Assembly (NCBI GenBank): GCA_963921195.1
Contig: OY992537.1
Location: 179,258,065-179,322,064 of the forward strand
Length of the DNA stretch: 64,000 nt
Direction: 5' to 3'
Source: Pegoplata infirma
Taxonomy: Eukaryota > Arthropoda > Insecta > Diptera > Anthomyiidae
In this document: piece by piece, positions 31,701 to 42,500 of the stretch
Layout of the letters: the number at the start of each line of letters is the position of its first letter
Position numbering within the stretch: position 1 is the first letter of the stretch
Position numbers and translations under genes: made by a program
The notes under the pieces: generated by a model
The model's input: the letters and a program-made list of their open reading frames with translations, nothing else
What the model was told of the DNA's origin: nothing
Databases searched by the model: none

Positions 31701-34559
31701 GGGCACACCACAAGGAGGTGTTCTTTCGCCGCTTCTTTGGAACCTGGCACTGAATTCAATGCTACTATCTCTAGAAGCACGTGGTTGTCATGTTATCGCA
31801 TATGCTGACGATGTCGCGATAGCGGTAAAGGGGAAGCATCTGCCAACATTGCGGGACATTCTTCAGGGTTCTCTGAAAGATCTGTCTAAATGGGCAAGAG
31901 ACTGTGGTCTAGGAGTTAATCCCAGTAAAACAGAGCTTGTTTTGTTTACAAGGAAAAATAAGATTCCTGCTTTTGATCCTATTTCTCTGGACGGTACTGA
32001 AATCACCTTCTCAGATGGAGCCAAGTATCTTGGAGTATTTCTAGATAGGAAGCTGAATTTCAGGCGTAATATTGAGGAACGGGTGAGAAAAGCAACGATT
32101 GCGTTGTATTCCTGTAAAAGGGCCATTGGAAAACGATGGGGTTTTAGCCCTCAAGTCGTTCATTGGATCTATACAGCAGTGGTGCGTCCAATTTTGCTGT
32201 ATGGAATCATTGTCTGGTGGCCTGCTTTGGAAACAAAAGCGAACTTTGTCTTTATCACGAAGGTACAGAGAATGGCGTCAATGTGCATCACTTGTGCTCT
32301 TCGTACTACACCTACGGCTGCATTAGAAATCCTCCTTCACCTGATACCCTTGGACATATTGGGTAGGCAGTATGCGGCTGCGTCGGCAATTCGACTTAAT
32401 AGCACGCTGCAATGGAGGAGCAGTGATTGTGGCCATAGCGCGATCTCGAAAAAGATAACAATACCACAAAATGTGGACTGTGCTCCCTCTCTGAGCCTCT
32501 TTGAGCGCCACTTTACCACTATGATACCATCCAGGGAGTCTTGGATGGGGGATACTCCGGGTAGTGGAGCTACCATAAATTTTTACACAGATGGATCGAG
32601 GCTGCACGAACAAGTGGGCTTTGGGGTCTATTCGGAAGAGCTTGGATTGAGCCTGGCTCGTAGATTGCCAGATCATTGCAGTGTTTACCAGGCAGAGATG
32701 CTGGCAATAAAGGAAGTGGCTGACTGGTTGAGCTGCAATGTCTTGTCTACAACCGCAGTCAACATCTATACTGACAGTAAAGCCGCGGTCAAGTCCCTGG
32801 ATTCAATGTTTCTGAAAACAAGATCTGCCCTTAACTGCCGCACGTCTTTAAATGAGATGGCCAAGCAGTTTAACATACGACTCATATGGGTCCCAGGGCA
32901 CAGAGACATTCCAGGGAATTGCAAAGCCGATGAGCTTGCAAGACTAGGAACTACCTTACAGGTTCCAACAGAATTGGAATGTGTTGGTATGCCTCTAGAA
33001 ACTTGCAAGCAAAACCTACGGCTTTGTTCTGCGACGGAGACTAATCAAAGATGGGCAAATGGATGGACGTGTGAGACAACACGACTGATTTGGCCTTCTC
33101 TTAATCAGGGGCGCACAAGTGAGCTGATATCGCTTCCAAGAGGAGAGATTTCGACGGTGGTTTCTATAATTACCGGACACTGTCTTATAGGGAAGCACGC
33201 AGAGCGGTTAAATGTGCCGTCGAATGACTTTTGCCGAAGTTGCATGGATGAAGAGGAGTTGGAAACTATCGAACACTTTATTTGCCATTGCCCGGCACTT
33301 TCTGGTCAGCGACTTGCTTCACTGGGATCTAGGGAGCTGTACGATCTTTCTGATTTGTCGGATGTCAAAATACAACATCTAAGGAGTTTCATAAGAAGCT
33401 CAAACTGGTTTAACGACAGGGACTAGTAGGGAAACCTATTACGATCCCGTGGTATCACAATGGACCTCAGAGTCTACGTGTGTTGACGTAAAACGTCAGC
33501 AGCCACTTACAACCTAACCTAACCTAAGATGCAACAGAAAAATGCGTAATCAAGTTTTTGAAACAGCTTCTAAGATGTTATTTGAGAACCAGTATTTGTT
33601 TCATGGAAGTGGTGCAGAAGTCATGCACGACTAGTTCTAAATAATTAGTTCCCAAACTACTCCAAAAAATCTCTTTGGACTCCAAATAGTACCCTTTTGG
33701 ATCTTATCTAGAACTAGTTGTGACATCACTAGTTCCAGGATGCTCTTTGAAAACCTATCTTGACAAGCTTTGAAGTACTTCTAGAACTAATTTTTGAATG
33801 ACTCCGAAAAGTTTTGCTGGGATACTTGTTTAGTAATAAAATATTTAATAGCACACAAAAAAAAATTTCCTTTTGTTTTCAATTTAACTTTTCTACTTGT
33901 TTTCCATTTAAATTTTATTAACATTAGTCGGTTAATTAAATAATTTAAATTTAACCGATCATTACCCGATTAAATCTCAACCGCGATTAAATATTTGCTC
34001 GATTAACCGATTAAACCAGAAATCCGATTAATTGAATACCTTAATTTTACCAAACAGTTATACTAAACAATTTACTTTTTTGCTCAAATTTTAGTGTAAA
34101 TCCTGCAACTTACCCATTTATTACCGTCATGATCCCAAATCGGATATTACATTCATATTACACCATGCTCTGGTAAAAACTAAAAATGATATACACCTTA
34201 ATTTGGAACCCACCTCAACATCACGTAAGATAGTACCCGGCGAATCGGAAAAAGTTATGGTTACACGTCATACCAAAAATATGGGCAAATTTAGTTCGGT
34301 TACAGTTTCAACAATAGACGAGGAAGAGGACGAAATTGAAGCGGTATGTTATTTAGAAAAAAGTTTTGAATTTTTGAATATCATTTAATTTGTTATTCTC
34401 TTTTAGCGCGAAATTGCTGATAGTTATGCCAATAATGCACGTATTATTGAAAAACAATTGCAGCGTAAAGGGGGAAAACTTACAGATGTTGGAGTTAAAA
34501 CAAAAAATGATGATGGACCACCGGGTAAAAAGTCGAGAGGAACATTATTAGATATTTAA
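28731..34559 (+). CDS. STEEP1: STEEP1 homologue (CXorf56-type), four exons
   Basis: Exons 28731-28851, 28911-29062, 34095-34343 and 34407-34559, joined by GT-AG introns (gtaagt, gtaagt, gtatgt donors), give 224 codons, close to the 222 of the human protein. The N-terminus [20 protein letters not shown] and YYCLCG, the central [10 protein letters not shown] (a Cys pair, likely metal-binding) and the acidic [18 protein letters not shown] stretch are all hallmark segments. In mammals the protein helps STING leave the endoplasmic reticulum; the same job in flies is inference. The tail after ADSYA is Lys-rich. Intron 2 is 5032 bp and contains a LINE in the sense direction. AATAAA at 34558-34563 overlaps the stop codon, implying a very short 3' UTR. 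The start is chosen because the N-terminus is conserved. Confidence 0.93.
29262..29460. repeat. Repeat fragment related to 44440-44660
   Basis: Shares ordered motifs with 44440-44660: a gctgctaa/gctgttat start, tcccacg-ttgcaa-c, gct-cagc, then tctagctagc / ctggctagcc and cattgcccgagaag / cattgcccgggaag. It is GC-richer than the rest of the intron. Class unknown, perhaps an old SINE-like element. Confidence 0.4.
29780..30175. repeat. 128-bp tandem repeat, about 2.5 copies, in STEEP1 intron 2
   Basis: catgatttttgtttgaaatt recurs at 29837 and 29965, with a diverged third copy at 30093, a constant 128-bp spacing. Each copy carries an actagttct-type motif and a tggaacg-ttccat hairpin. Related actagttcta motifs continue after the LINE at 33640-33800. 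Confidence 0.7.
30199..33426 (+). CDS. LINE ORF2-type protein, 5'-truncated (endonuclease remnant, reverse transcriptase, RNase H, CCHC)
   Basis: An open frame of 1075 residues. Residues 1-105 are the second half of an APE-type endonuclease ([12 protein letters not shown]...FSDHRYIEF). Reverse transcriptase follows: [13 protein letters not shown] near 315, [11 protein letters not shown] near 450, [15 protein letters not shown] near 500, and YADD near 534. RNase H shows FYTDGS (about 795), YTDSKAAV (about 857) and [17 protein letters not shown] (about 900). A Cys/His finger CRSCMDEEE...HFICHC is near 1012-1033. RNase H plus a C-terminal finger points to the LOA/I group. The ATG at 30199 lies in the target duplication, so it belongs to host sequence and not to the original protein. 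ORF1 and the endonuclease start are missing, so this copy cannot mobilise itself. Confidence 0.88.
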   Translation: MQQGPQLLVCCDANAHHSIWGSTDTNDRGESLLEFLLSTNLYICNKGSEPTFVTSTRQEVLDVTLVSDTLSDRIDDWRVLEEHSFSDHRYIEFLLRERAPVETVSRNLRRTNWVKYRETFSLLLDEVPLSEPHSLAEIDCLVDHITNVCNRCLDASCPSAKPRGKKKPPWWSNELQTSRDSCRKLFNKAKFSRADEDWSAYRVQLKSYKKMIRNAKCDSWKNFCGNIEDVSEASRLRKVLASSPCTLGYLKDPNGVWSSSSGESLDLLLNTHFPGNSMTPFQALERSDAQASEIASEIINMPTLIWAIKSFRPYKSPGPDGIIPAELQQVLDYIAPLLYNLYTACINWSYIPLKWRDTRVVFIPKAGKSSHTAPKDFRPISLSSFLLKTMERMIDSYLRRVIDPRLLSTKQHAYSKGRSTETALHELVGTIERSLSVKEYTMVAFLDIEGAFNNVIPESIILALSGLGVKREIVLMVENLLANRRITSELGASVISRFVNRGTPQGGVLSPLLWNLALNSMLLSLEARGCHVIAYADDVAIAVKGKHLPTLRDILQGSLKDLSKWARDCGLGVNPSKTELVLFTRKNKIPAFDPISLDGTEITFSDGAKYLGVFLDRKLNFRRNIEERVRKATIALYSCKRAIGKRWGFSPQVVHWIYTAVVRPILLYGIIVWWPALETKANFVFITKVQRMASMCITCALRTTPTAALEILLHLIPLDILGRQYAAASAIRLNSTLQWRSSDCGHSAISKKITIPQNVDCAPSLSLFERHFTTMIPSRESWMGDTPGSGATINFYTDGSRLHEQVGFGVYSEELGLSLARRLPDHCSVYQAEMLAIKEVADWLSCNVLSTTAVNIYTDSKAAVKSLDSMFLKTRSALNCRTSLNEMAKQFNIRLIWVPGHRDIPGNCKADELARLGTTLQVPTELECVGMPLETCKQNLRLCSATETNQRWANGWTCETTRLIWPSLNQGRTSELISLPRGEISTVVSIITGHCLIGKHAERLNVPSNDFCRSCMDEEELETIEHFICHCPALSGQRLASLGSRELYDLSDLSDVKIQHLRSFIRSSNWFNDRD
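30208..33525 (+). mobile_element. 5'-truncated LOA/I-like LINE in STEEP1 intron 2
   Basis: Flanked by a 12-bp duplication aagatgcaacag (30196-30207, 33526-33537). The 5' end is cut inside the endonuclease domain. The 3' end follows a short UTR and finishes acaacctaacctaacct rather than poly(A). It is inserted in the same direction as the host gene. The reading frame from the truncation to the stop is intact, so the insertion is fairly recent. Confidence 0.9.
33538..34094. other. Distal part of STEEP1 intron 2
   Basis: Holds scattered actagttcta motifs (33640-33800) like those before the LINE, and at 33930-34040 a diverged cluster of cgattaa/ttaatcg motifs that resembles an old inverted-repeat element. 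No exon or frame recognised. Confidence 0.4.
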
Positions 34560-34616
34560 TAAAGTAAACATATTTAACAAAATTGCTTTTGTTTAAATTC
34601 AAAAATATATATGTAC

Positions 34617-35511
34617 TTTGGCTCGCAGCTAGTTAGCAATCCATTCAATACAAATACAAATTATTATCAAATAAGTATTTTTGTAAAAAGTCCTGTGTAT
34701 GTAATTAATCAAGCTTTAACTAAATCTTAATGGCCTTCAGATTGTGTAAATATTAAATGTGCTACGAGGGTCGAAATGGAAATTGAAATTATTGAAAGAC
34801 CTTTTTTAGAATTTCTTAAAAATATTTTTAGGTAGATGTTGTCCAAGCTTAAACATTAAAAATTTAAAAATTGCCTAGTATTTAATATTCATTTATTAAA
34901 AAATTTTCCCAAATACCAAAACAAAACTCAAAATTTTTAAAACACAGTAGAAGAAATTTGAGATTTTCGACCTCCAATTCTTTTGACCACCAATTCTTGG
35001 TAAACAAAGAAAACACTTAATTGTTTAATAATTTTAGTACACCTAAGTGTAGTAGTGAGATATGAAAATAATTGAACATTTCCTTTGTTTGCAAAAAATT
35101 GGTGGTCAAAAGAATTGGAGGTCAAAAAATTCGGATTTCTTCGACTGCATTTTAAAAATTTTGATTTTTGTTTGGGTCTTTAGAAAAATTACTTGATAAA
35201 TGTATATATTTTATTGGACTATTTTTTAAATTTTTAATGTTTTAGCTTGGGAAAAATCGACCTAAAAGTATTTTTAAGAAATTTTCTAAAAAACGTCTTT
35301 CAATAATTTCAATTTCTATTTCGACCCTTGTAGCACGTTTAGTATTTACTCAATCTGGACGCCATTAAGCTTAAATTAAAGCTCGATAAATTACCTACAC
35401 AGCACTTTTAACAAAAATACTCGTTTGATAATAATTAGGCGTATTATTGTTATCTTTGTCTTGAATGGATTGCTAACTGATATCTAACACACGAAATAAG
35501 CTGCGAGTCAC
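34617..35511. mobile_element. ~0.9-kb foldback element just after STEEP1
   Basis: The left end ttggctcgcagctagttagc and right-end matches ttgaatggattgctaact and gctgcgag are inverted, and the two halves mirror each other along about 430 bp around a centre near 35055 (for example ttttgaccaccaattctt versus aaaattggtggtcaaaag). It starts about 55 bp after the STEEP1 poly(A) signal. Arms are diverged, so it is old. No coding. Confidence 0.75.
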
Positions 35512-36005
35512 TGAAGATGTCAACCAGCACGCGATATACTCATTATACCCTAGAGATAAATCTCACATTAATAGACCTGCCATATTATCATTTGATCAAA
35601 AAATAAACGTGGGTCCAAAATTAAAATCAGATTGGGTTTTTTTTGTGTTTTTTCGCATTGGAATGTTTGCGCCTTAATATAATTGTATTCTGATTAAAGT
35701 AGTTGATAGCTGCTGTAATTATCTAAAACTTATGGAAGAAGTTTTAGATAGCCAGGAGCGTAGAACCGTCACCACAAAAAATACGAGAGCTGAGCGTACA
35801 TTTTCTAAAAACAGCAGTTTTTCTCCGGGCACATTAGCAATTTTATTTCAAATTGCCCAAAGCATTTTGGAATTCAAGTTTTTCTCTAATAACACATCTG
35901 AGTAAAGGGCGCGTTTTAAAATTTTGAATTGTAAAAATTTTTAGGTACTTTTTCACAATTTCAATCGCAAATAAAAAAGCTAAAATTTAATGTAAAGTGA
36001 CTAGG
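35512..36005. other. Unassigned intergenic sequence
   Basis: A/T-rich, no convincing frame, RNA or repeat boundary seen. Confidence 0.3.
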
Positions 36006-36249
36006 ACATTGTCATAAGTCATTGTAAGAGGAAATATCTGCACTTTTATCTACAGACATTTTGCGATGGGACATCCAAGGAGCAGCATCAAATCACTCAC
36101 TAATGTAAAATGACTAGGAAGTAATGCAGTAAAACAAATAAATGATTTCGTACATAACATTGTCATAAGTCATTGTAAGAGGAAATATCTGCACTTTTAT
36201 CTACAGACATTTTGCGATGGCACATCCAAGGAGCAGCATCAAATCACTC
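36006..36249. repeat. 93-bp direct duplication, 151 bp apart
   Basis: 36006-36098 and 36157-36249 (acattgtcataagtcattgt ... aaatcactc) are identical except for one base (gatggg versus gatggc). A weaker taatgtaaa-tgactagga similarity extends upstream of each copy. It looks like a recent local duplication. Confidence 0.85.
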
Positions 36250-36562
36250 GAAATAAAATAAAATCGAAACCTTTTTCAATGCTTTATCCAAAAATCGGAG
36301 GCGCTTAAAAAATTGTAGAAATTACGGATCAAACTAAATTCCCCTAACCTTAAACAGCATCCTCAAAAAAAAAAAATTGTTTTCTTGCTTCTGTTTTATT
36401 AAACCAATTCTGCCGAATCCAAAATAAAAGTCATTAAAATCAATAATCAATTTAGGCGGATTTTACACTCCAAACGATCAACCCGAGTAAAAAATATTAA
36501 TATGACCATATATGAACTCATATCCTTAATTTTAGTCGATCAAAACATATCTCATATCAGGC

Positions 36563-36785
36563 TGGTTTTTTTTTTTTGCAGACTTGATTAAGATTAGGAT
36601 TAACTTTATAAATTAGTTAAACAATGGGTCAAATCAAGTCCAGAATTGTTTTTATATTTTGTTTTTTAAATTACATACAATTAGTGAACAGAACAGAAAA
36701 TTAAGAATTGTCCAAAATGTATAAAATGAAAAATAAATTTAGTTAAATCCTAGAATTAACAATGTAAAAAACGTCATTCTTTCTA
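36563..36785. repeat. Partial copy of the 41971-42351 MITE
   Basis: tttttgcagacttgattaag, gattaggattaac, caaatcaagtccagaatt and gaattgtccaaaatgta appear in the same order as in the left half of 41971-42351. The right half is absent or diverged. Confidence 0.6.
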
Positions 36786-37293
36786 ATCAACATAGTAAAA
36801 AAAATCTCAAAATACGCACTTTATAAGATACAATTTTTTTTTAATAATTTGACCTTGAATTTTAAGGTCAAATTTATTAAAAAAAAAAAAATCAAAACTT
36901 TCTATCTCTGTAACTCTAAAAATATTTCAACAAATTTTTTTTTATTTGAACTTCAGACTGCCTACATAAATCGGTTTTTTGTGTGGACCGTTGACGCGTT
37001 TCGCCCCATATTTAAATAATTAAATGGACTACCCGAAGTAAGTTTCTGATCAACTAGGTTCGCTTGTAACGAACTATTTTTACTGATCCCTCGGAGTTCG
37101 TTATAACCGGGTTTGGCTGTACTAACTTCCGAGATTAATAGAAGAGGCCTTACAATTAACGTGAATAAGGTAGAAATCATGATAAGTCGAGAAAAACAGA
37201 GCCACATCAGTGGACAATTTTAATAATAGCAGAAACAAGCCGGTTCGTTATGCTCTGAATAAGAACTTTATAAACAAGCGCGAAGTATTAAAT
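36786..37293. other. Unassigned; possibly part of a decayed LINE
   Basis: 36960-37200 is richer in G+C than the flanks, but no domain could be read in any frame. It may belong to the same decayed LINE as the next entry. Confidence 0.25.
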
Positions 37294-37479
37294 AAGACAA
37301 AATTAGCAGTTTACAACTCAACATACATCCCAACACTTACCGACGCCTGTGAACCCACACGAAGTCTAGAAAAAGTCGTTTAAAAAATGAAGTACTTACG
37401 TAAAATGGCTGGTAAAACCCGAAGAGATAGAGTAGGAAATGATGCAATTAGGAACAGTGATGCAGTTAGGAACAGGTAG
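37294..37479 (+). pseudogene. Non-LTR reverse transcriptase relic (C-terminal segment)
   Basis: The frame reads KTKLAVYNSTYIPTLTDACE, then after one in-frame stop MKYLRKMAGKTRRDRVGND. This matches the well-known end of many LINE reverse transcriptases (KTKLAIY..V..P.L.YG.E and MK.LR...G.TRRDR.RN). The internal TAA and short length show a dead fragment of a family different from the 30208 LINE. Confidence 0.7.
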
Positions 37480-38519
37480 ATCCTCTTGAAAACAAAATTG
37501 ACAAATGTAAGGTCAGATGGGTATGGTAAAATGATAAGAATTCCTGAATTTCCAAACAAGTTTTCGAAACGAGGCCAATTGGAACACACAAAAAAAAATT
37601 CCAATGAACGAAATTCATAGTATTTATAAAAAAAATCATAAAAGTTTTTAATAATACTTTTGAACTTTTACATATTATTTAACATTTGTTCATAAATACT
37701 ATGAAAAAGTTCAAAAATGTAATGAAAAATTATTTTTATCTGTCAAAAATAAAAAAAATCAAGTCGAAAAAAGTCAAAGCAAAAGTCGACTTTTTATTAC
37801 AAAAATTCGATTAATCGACTTTTCGACTATAGAACCCTATTGGGACCATAGCGCAGCATTAGAGTTTTCGGTATTATAAAAATCTATGAATTTAAAATGG
37901 TTTAAAATCAGTAGCGGCATTAAGAGTGAACTTTTTCCAAACCTATTTTTTTATAACCATTAAAAAATAAAACCAAACATTATAAAACAAATATATTATT
38001 TTTTTTTTGTTTTTGGTTTACATTTATGTATGTATTTTTAATGCATGTTTATCTTTAATTTTTGTTGATGTTTAAAAATTTTATTAAATTTACTCTGTAT
38101 ACACTGCTAAGGTATAATTGGAATTTTTGAAAAATAAAAATTTTATATAATTTTTTTTTACTTTAAAGTTTTTACGGTCGTTAATCGTTGATTTTGGTAA
38201 AAAGCTTTATTTGAATTGAAATTGATGGTGTGTTTTGTTTAGTGTATGAGTGTATTGAAAAACAATGATACATTTATAACTAACAAGCAGGGGTTTTTTT
38301 AGTATGTTTTAAAGATATTTTCTATGAAATGACGTACAAACATTGTTTTTTTTTTTTATTTAATATTTTTTTTATATATATAATTTAGGCTTTTTATATC
38401 CATAAACTATTGAATATATTATATGTTTTTTTTAAATTTGTTATAAGTGTTGAAAACTCAAAATTAATTATTCAAAATAAACATATAAAATGTATGTTAT
38501 TACCTGTCCATTAAAGGTA
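37480..38519. other. AT-rich spacer with one small inverted repeat
   Basis: attcatagtatttata at about 37615 and tcataaatactatgaa at about 37690 are inverted, a possible MITE. The remainder (37880-38500) is T/A-rich with no gene visible. Confidence 0.35.
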
Positions 38520-38975
38520 AGGTTTCCAATCAAATTGTTACATTTACTAATTTAAACCATTTACAGATTTATTTCAAAAAATATTATTTGTAAATTAAAG
38601 ATTCTACTGTAATTAAAAGATTCCGTTGTTAATCTGAAAATTTCATTTGTAATTCGAAGATTCCAATTGTAAATCAAATAAGATCAACTGTAATACGTAA
38701 AATATCAATTTTAATTGGCTAAAGATCAACTTTCGAACTACTAGTGGAGTAATTAAGATGCATAAAGATCAACTTTTCGAATTACAATTAATCTTTAACA
38801 AATTATAATTGGTCTTTCTAGAATCACAATTGAATTAAATGGAATTACAAACATAACTTTCGAATTACAAATCGAATATTCGAATTACGAGTAGGATCTT
38901 CGAATAACAAATGAAATTTTCGAATTACAAATAGAATATTCGAATTACAAGTGGAATCTTTGAACTACATTGATT
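38520..38975. mobile_element. Degenerate relative of the 58943-59598 mirrored-array element
   Basis: Begins aaaccatttacagat and runs through diverged units such as tttgtaattcgaagattcca, then inverted units such as cttcgaataacaaatg and cgaattacaaatagaatatt. The same units occur cleanly at 58943-59598. Divergence suggests an old copy downstream of Gdi. Confidence 0.65.
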
Positions 38976-39563
38976 TTTATCGAAAAACATTTTTAAATGT
39001 TGTAGTTAAGTGTACCAATTAAATTTAAAAATTATTATTTCCACTTGTATTTTCGAAAATTTCAAAAATGTTGTATAGGTATTTCAAAATTTAGCTAATT
39101 GAAAATTTAAAAATTTTCCTTTAAGCAAATGTTCTCTGCTAAAATAAGAAATAGTTCAATTTGGAATTTTTGAATGTTTTTTTATTAGTTTCTATTCACT
39201 TGGAGCTGCGGAAAAAGTTTCGAGAGGGGAATTCATTAGATGATTGTAATTTTATTTTATAAAATCTCTTGTTTTTTTCCAGTTTTTAAAGATGTTTAAT
39301 TTTATTTAAATATAATTGAGTTTTTATTTTAAGCTTTTTTTAATTATATTATTTTGTTTGTTTTTTATTGATGTGTTATCATTCAAAGCAAATCTTTTTA
39401 TTTTATTTATGATTATTTATATGCATAACTTTTTCTTAATACCATCTTTTCTATTTTCCATTAAATATTTTTCTTTTAGACATGTTTTTTGTTTTGATTC
39501 CCCTGTTAACTGCATGCTAATAAAAATATGATGATGTTGTTTTCATATATGTTGTCATTAGAT
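38976..39563 (-). other. Presumed Gdi 3' UTR and downstream flank
   Basis: Follows the Gdi stop on the minus strand. Overlapping AATAAA signals on the minus strand occur near 39395-39410, about 160 bp after the stop. No other gene seen. Confidence 0.4.
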
Positions 39564-42500
39564 TTACTGATCTTCATCACCCAATTCATGTTTGATTTTA
39601 GAGAAATCAAAATCTTCACCAGTACCACGTTTGAAAATATCCAAGACATCTAGGCAAGTGGTTTCAAAGTGGGTAGTTGCATCATAGGATTCCGAAATGA
39701 ATATTTGAGAATCAGCACCATTATTAAGGGGTTCATAATAGTCCGAGATCGAAATGAATTTTTGTGCAACGGGTTCTAATAGATCCAAACCATGTTTAAT
39801 TTCATTTTCAGGTTGATCAGTTTCAACTGTGGTGGAAACCATGCCAACAAACCACCCTTTAGCAGCTACTTGATGAGCATAGCTGACCAATGAAACATAA
39901 ATATCAGATTTGCGACCAACTTGTTTTTGTGGAATGATAATTTGGGTAGATAATGCATCTTTAGTATTACCAATTGGATGATCCAATAAACAAATGCAAC
40001 GTATAACTTGGCCCTTCTTTCGTACCTGAAATAAAATAAAAACAAAATTAATACGTACACAGAAATATTTTATAGAATTTTAATAATTTTTTTTTATACT
40101 AAACGTTTTTAAGAATTTTGAGAAATTTCAAGTTGGGAATGGCATCCAAAAAAAACTGGCGACCATGCTTGGCATGTATATTTTAAGTTTTCTCAAAAAC
40201 GATTTTGAGAAAATTGAATTTTGACCAAGAAAAGTGGTCAGCGAAACAATAGTGCAGCGGTTAAAAGTTAAACTATGAATTTTAAATCAGTTTTTTTTTT
40301 GAGAATTCACGTGTTATAAAGCCAGCGAAACACTCATTGAAAAGCATTGGAAAGACACAAAAATATTTTCCAAAGTGTTTTGTCACTCAAAATAGCGTCA
40401 GAGTTGTCTTTTAATACCCAGCAAAAAATAAACGAAGTGGTTCAAAAAGAATTAGTAGTTTCACTACATACAAAGTAGCGATAGGTGCCGAACTTCATAT
40501 TCCGTAGGAAGTACTTTTAAAATCACTTCCAAAAATGCTACAAAGTAACAATAAAAACATCTTTCACCAGTTCTTTACTTAATGATTTTGAAGTACGTCT
40601 TTCATATGTTCTAAGGAATCAAATCGCCACAACATATGAACTTCTTTTTCAACTGAAACAATTAGAATGAGGGTGATACAAGAAGTATGCAATTTTTTCT
40701 ACGTCCAGCTTCAAATAGATTTAGGTTTTGCAAAAATGGTGACAACATTTGGTAATGGCATTTCATTTCTCTTTATTTAGAGCTTAAAAAATCGAAAAGA
40801 CGAAAATCGATTATTGATAAATTTTTCAAATTTCATATCTTATATCAAAAAAAGTTGGTCCTAAATTAAATAAATACATTTACGAACTAAAGCGGATGTT
40901 GCTACATCACATTATTAAAGATTGTTTAAGCTTTTTAGAAAATTGAGGTATAGGCTTGTGGTCAAAACAAACTTGTGAATCAATTCGCCGTGAATTTTTA
41001 TAGCTTTGTAATCTCTATAAATAATTACTCCTTTTTTTACTTCGAAGTATATACGTTAGATTACACAGGTTGACAAAAGTTGAACTTTTTCAATTTGCCT
41101 GACCTTTGACAACTGATTTATATGGATTTTAGTGTGCTGATTCCGAATCTGTTATCCAATTTTTTCCATCAAGTTAAAGAGTCGAAAAAGTGCGTATTTT
41201 ACCAACTTTGCTTGGCTATAATTTCCAAAACTTATTTTAGAGCCCCAGTTTTAAACACGAATTTAACTATATTGGATGCGAGGATTCCAAAACTGGTATT
41301 CGTTTTTTTCTGACAGCTTCAGTTTTCGAGTTATTAAAAAGGGCATAAATATTCAGACAAAATTAAAGAGGGCATAAATTTAAAAATTTTATTTTAACGA
41401 TATCTCCAAAACTAAGAGTCCCCGCACAACAATGTCGGAGCGGTTGACGTTTTCGGTCATGAGAGAGTATATGCACAAAACAAAGGCGGTAGCGGAAAAT
41501 TCTGTCATATGTTAGTTTTTACATTATTTTTTCACTTTTTCGTCACTTTTCCTTCACTTTTATATTTAAATTTATTGCATTTTTTTAATATCAAAATGAT
41601 TTTCTCATATTGATTCTTTTTTTGTGTGTTTTTTAGAATTTTAAATATTTTTCTTTTTTTAGAGATCACCTTTTTTTGTTTACTTTATCGAAAATAATCG
41701 AAATATTTATAAAAATGTGGCAACATTTTTATATCAAAAATTAAAGGAGAGAGAGAAACCGACACAAAAATAAAATTGATTTTATTCAAGCGGTTTTCGG
41801 TCGAGCGTTTTTTCTTGCCAAATTTGTATGAAAAAAACGTCACCGACATTGTTGTGCGGGGACTCTAAAGATGACTCAACAAAAGTAAGAGCATTTTTGG
41901 AATCAGCATATCCAACATATTTAAAATCGTCATTCACTTTTTGGATATAAGAAAAGTGTTGGTAAATATGAGCCCTGTTTTTTGCAGACCGGATTAAGAT
42001 TAGGATTAACTCTATTTAGTAAAACAATGTGTCAAATCAAGTCCAGAATTTTTTTTTTATATTTTTTTCTGAATTTATGTTCAATTAGTTAATATAAACA
42101 GGGAAAAAAATTAAGCGTTGTCCAAAATGTAAAACGGTATAAATAAATTTGAGTTAATCCTAGGATTTAACTAAATGTATTTTTCATTCTTTGCATTTTG
42201 TACAAAGCTTAATTTGTTTTTCTGTTTATATTTACTAATTGTATGTAATTTCAGAAAAAAATTATAAAAAAAATTCTGGACTTGATTTGACCCATTTTTT
42301 AACTAAATAAAGTTAATCCAAATCTTAATCCGGTCTGCAAAAAACAGGGCTATGGACTCACAAACAAAAATAGCCTATTTTCAAAAATTCCTTAGGCTAT
42401 ATCTCAAAAACTAGAGCTGACCCAAAAAAATGATAGCCAGATTTGAAATCAGCGTACCCCAATTACCCAAAATTAGCTATCAGAACCCGGGAAAAAAAAG

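Noticed and set aside
33930..34040. Separate TIR element from the cgattaa/ttaatcg cluster
   Set aside because: The motifs are too diverged and no outer ends or duplication could be paired.
34203..34388. Single-exon reading of the STEEP1 third exon as a separate small gene
   Set aside because: It is in frame with the conserved exon from 34095 and ends after a GT donor; the four-exon model explains it fully.
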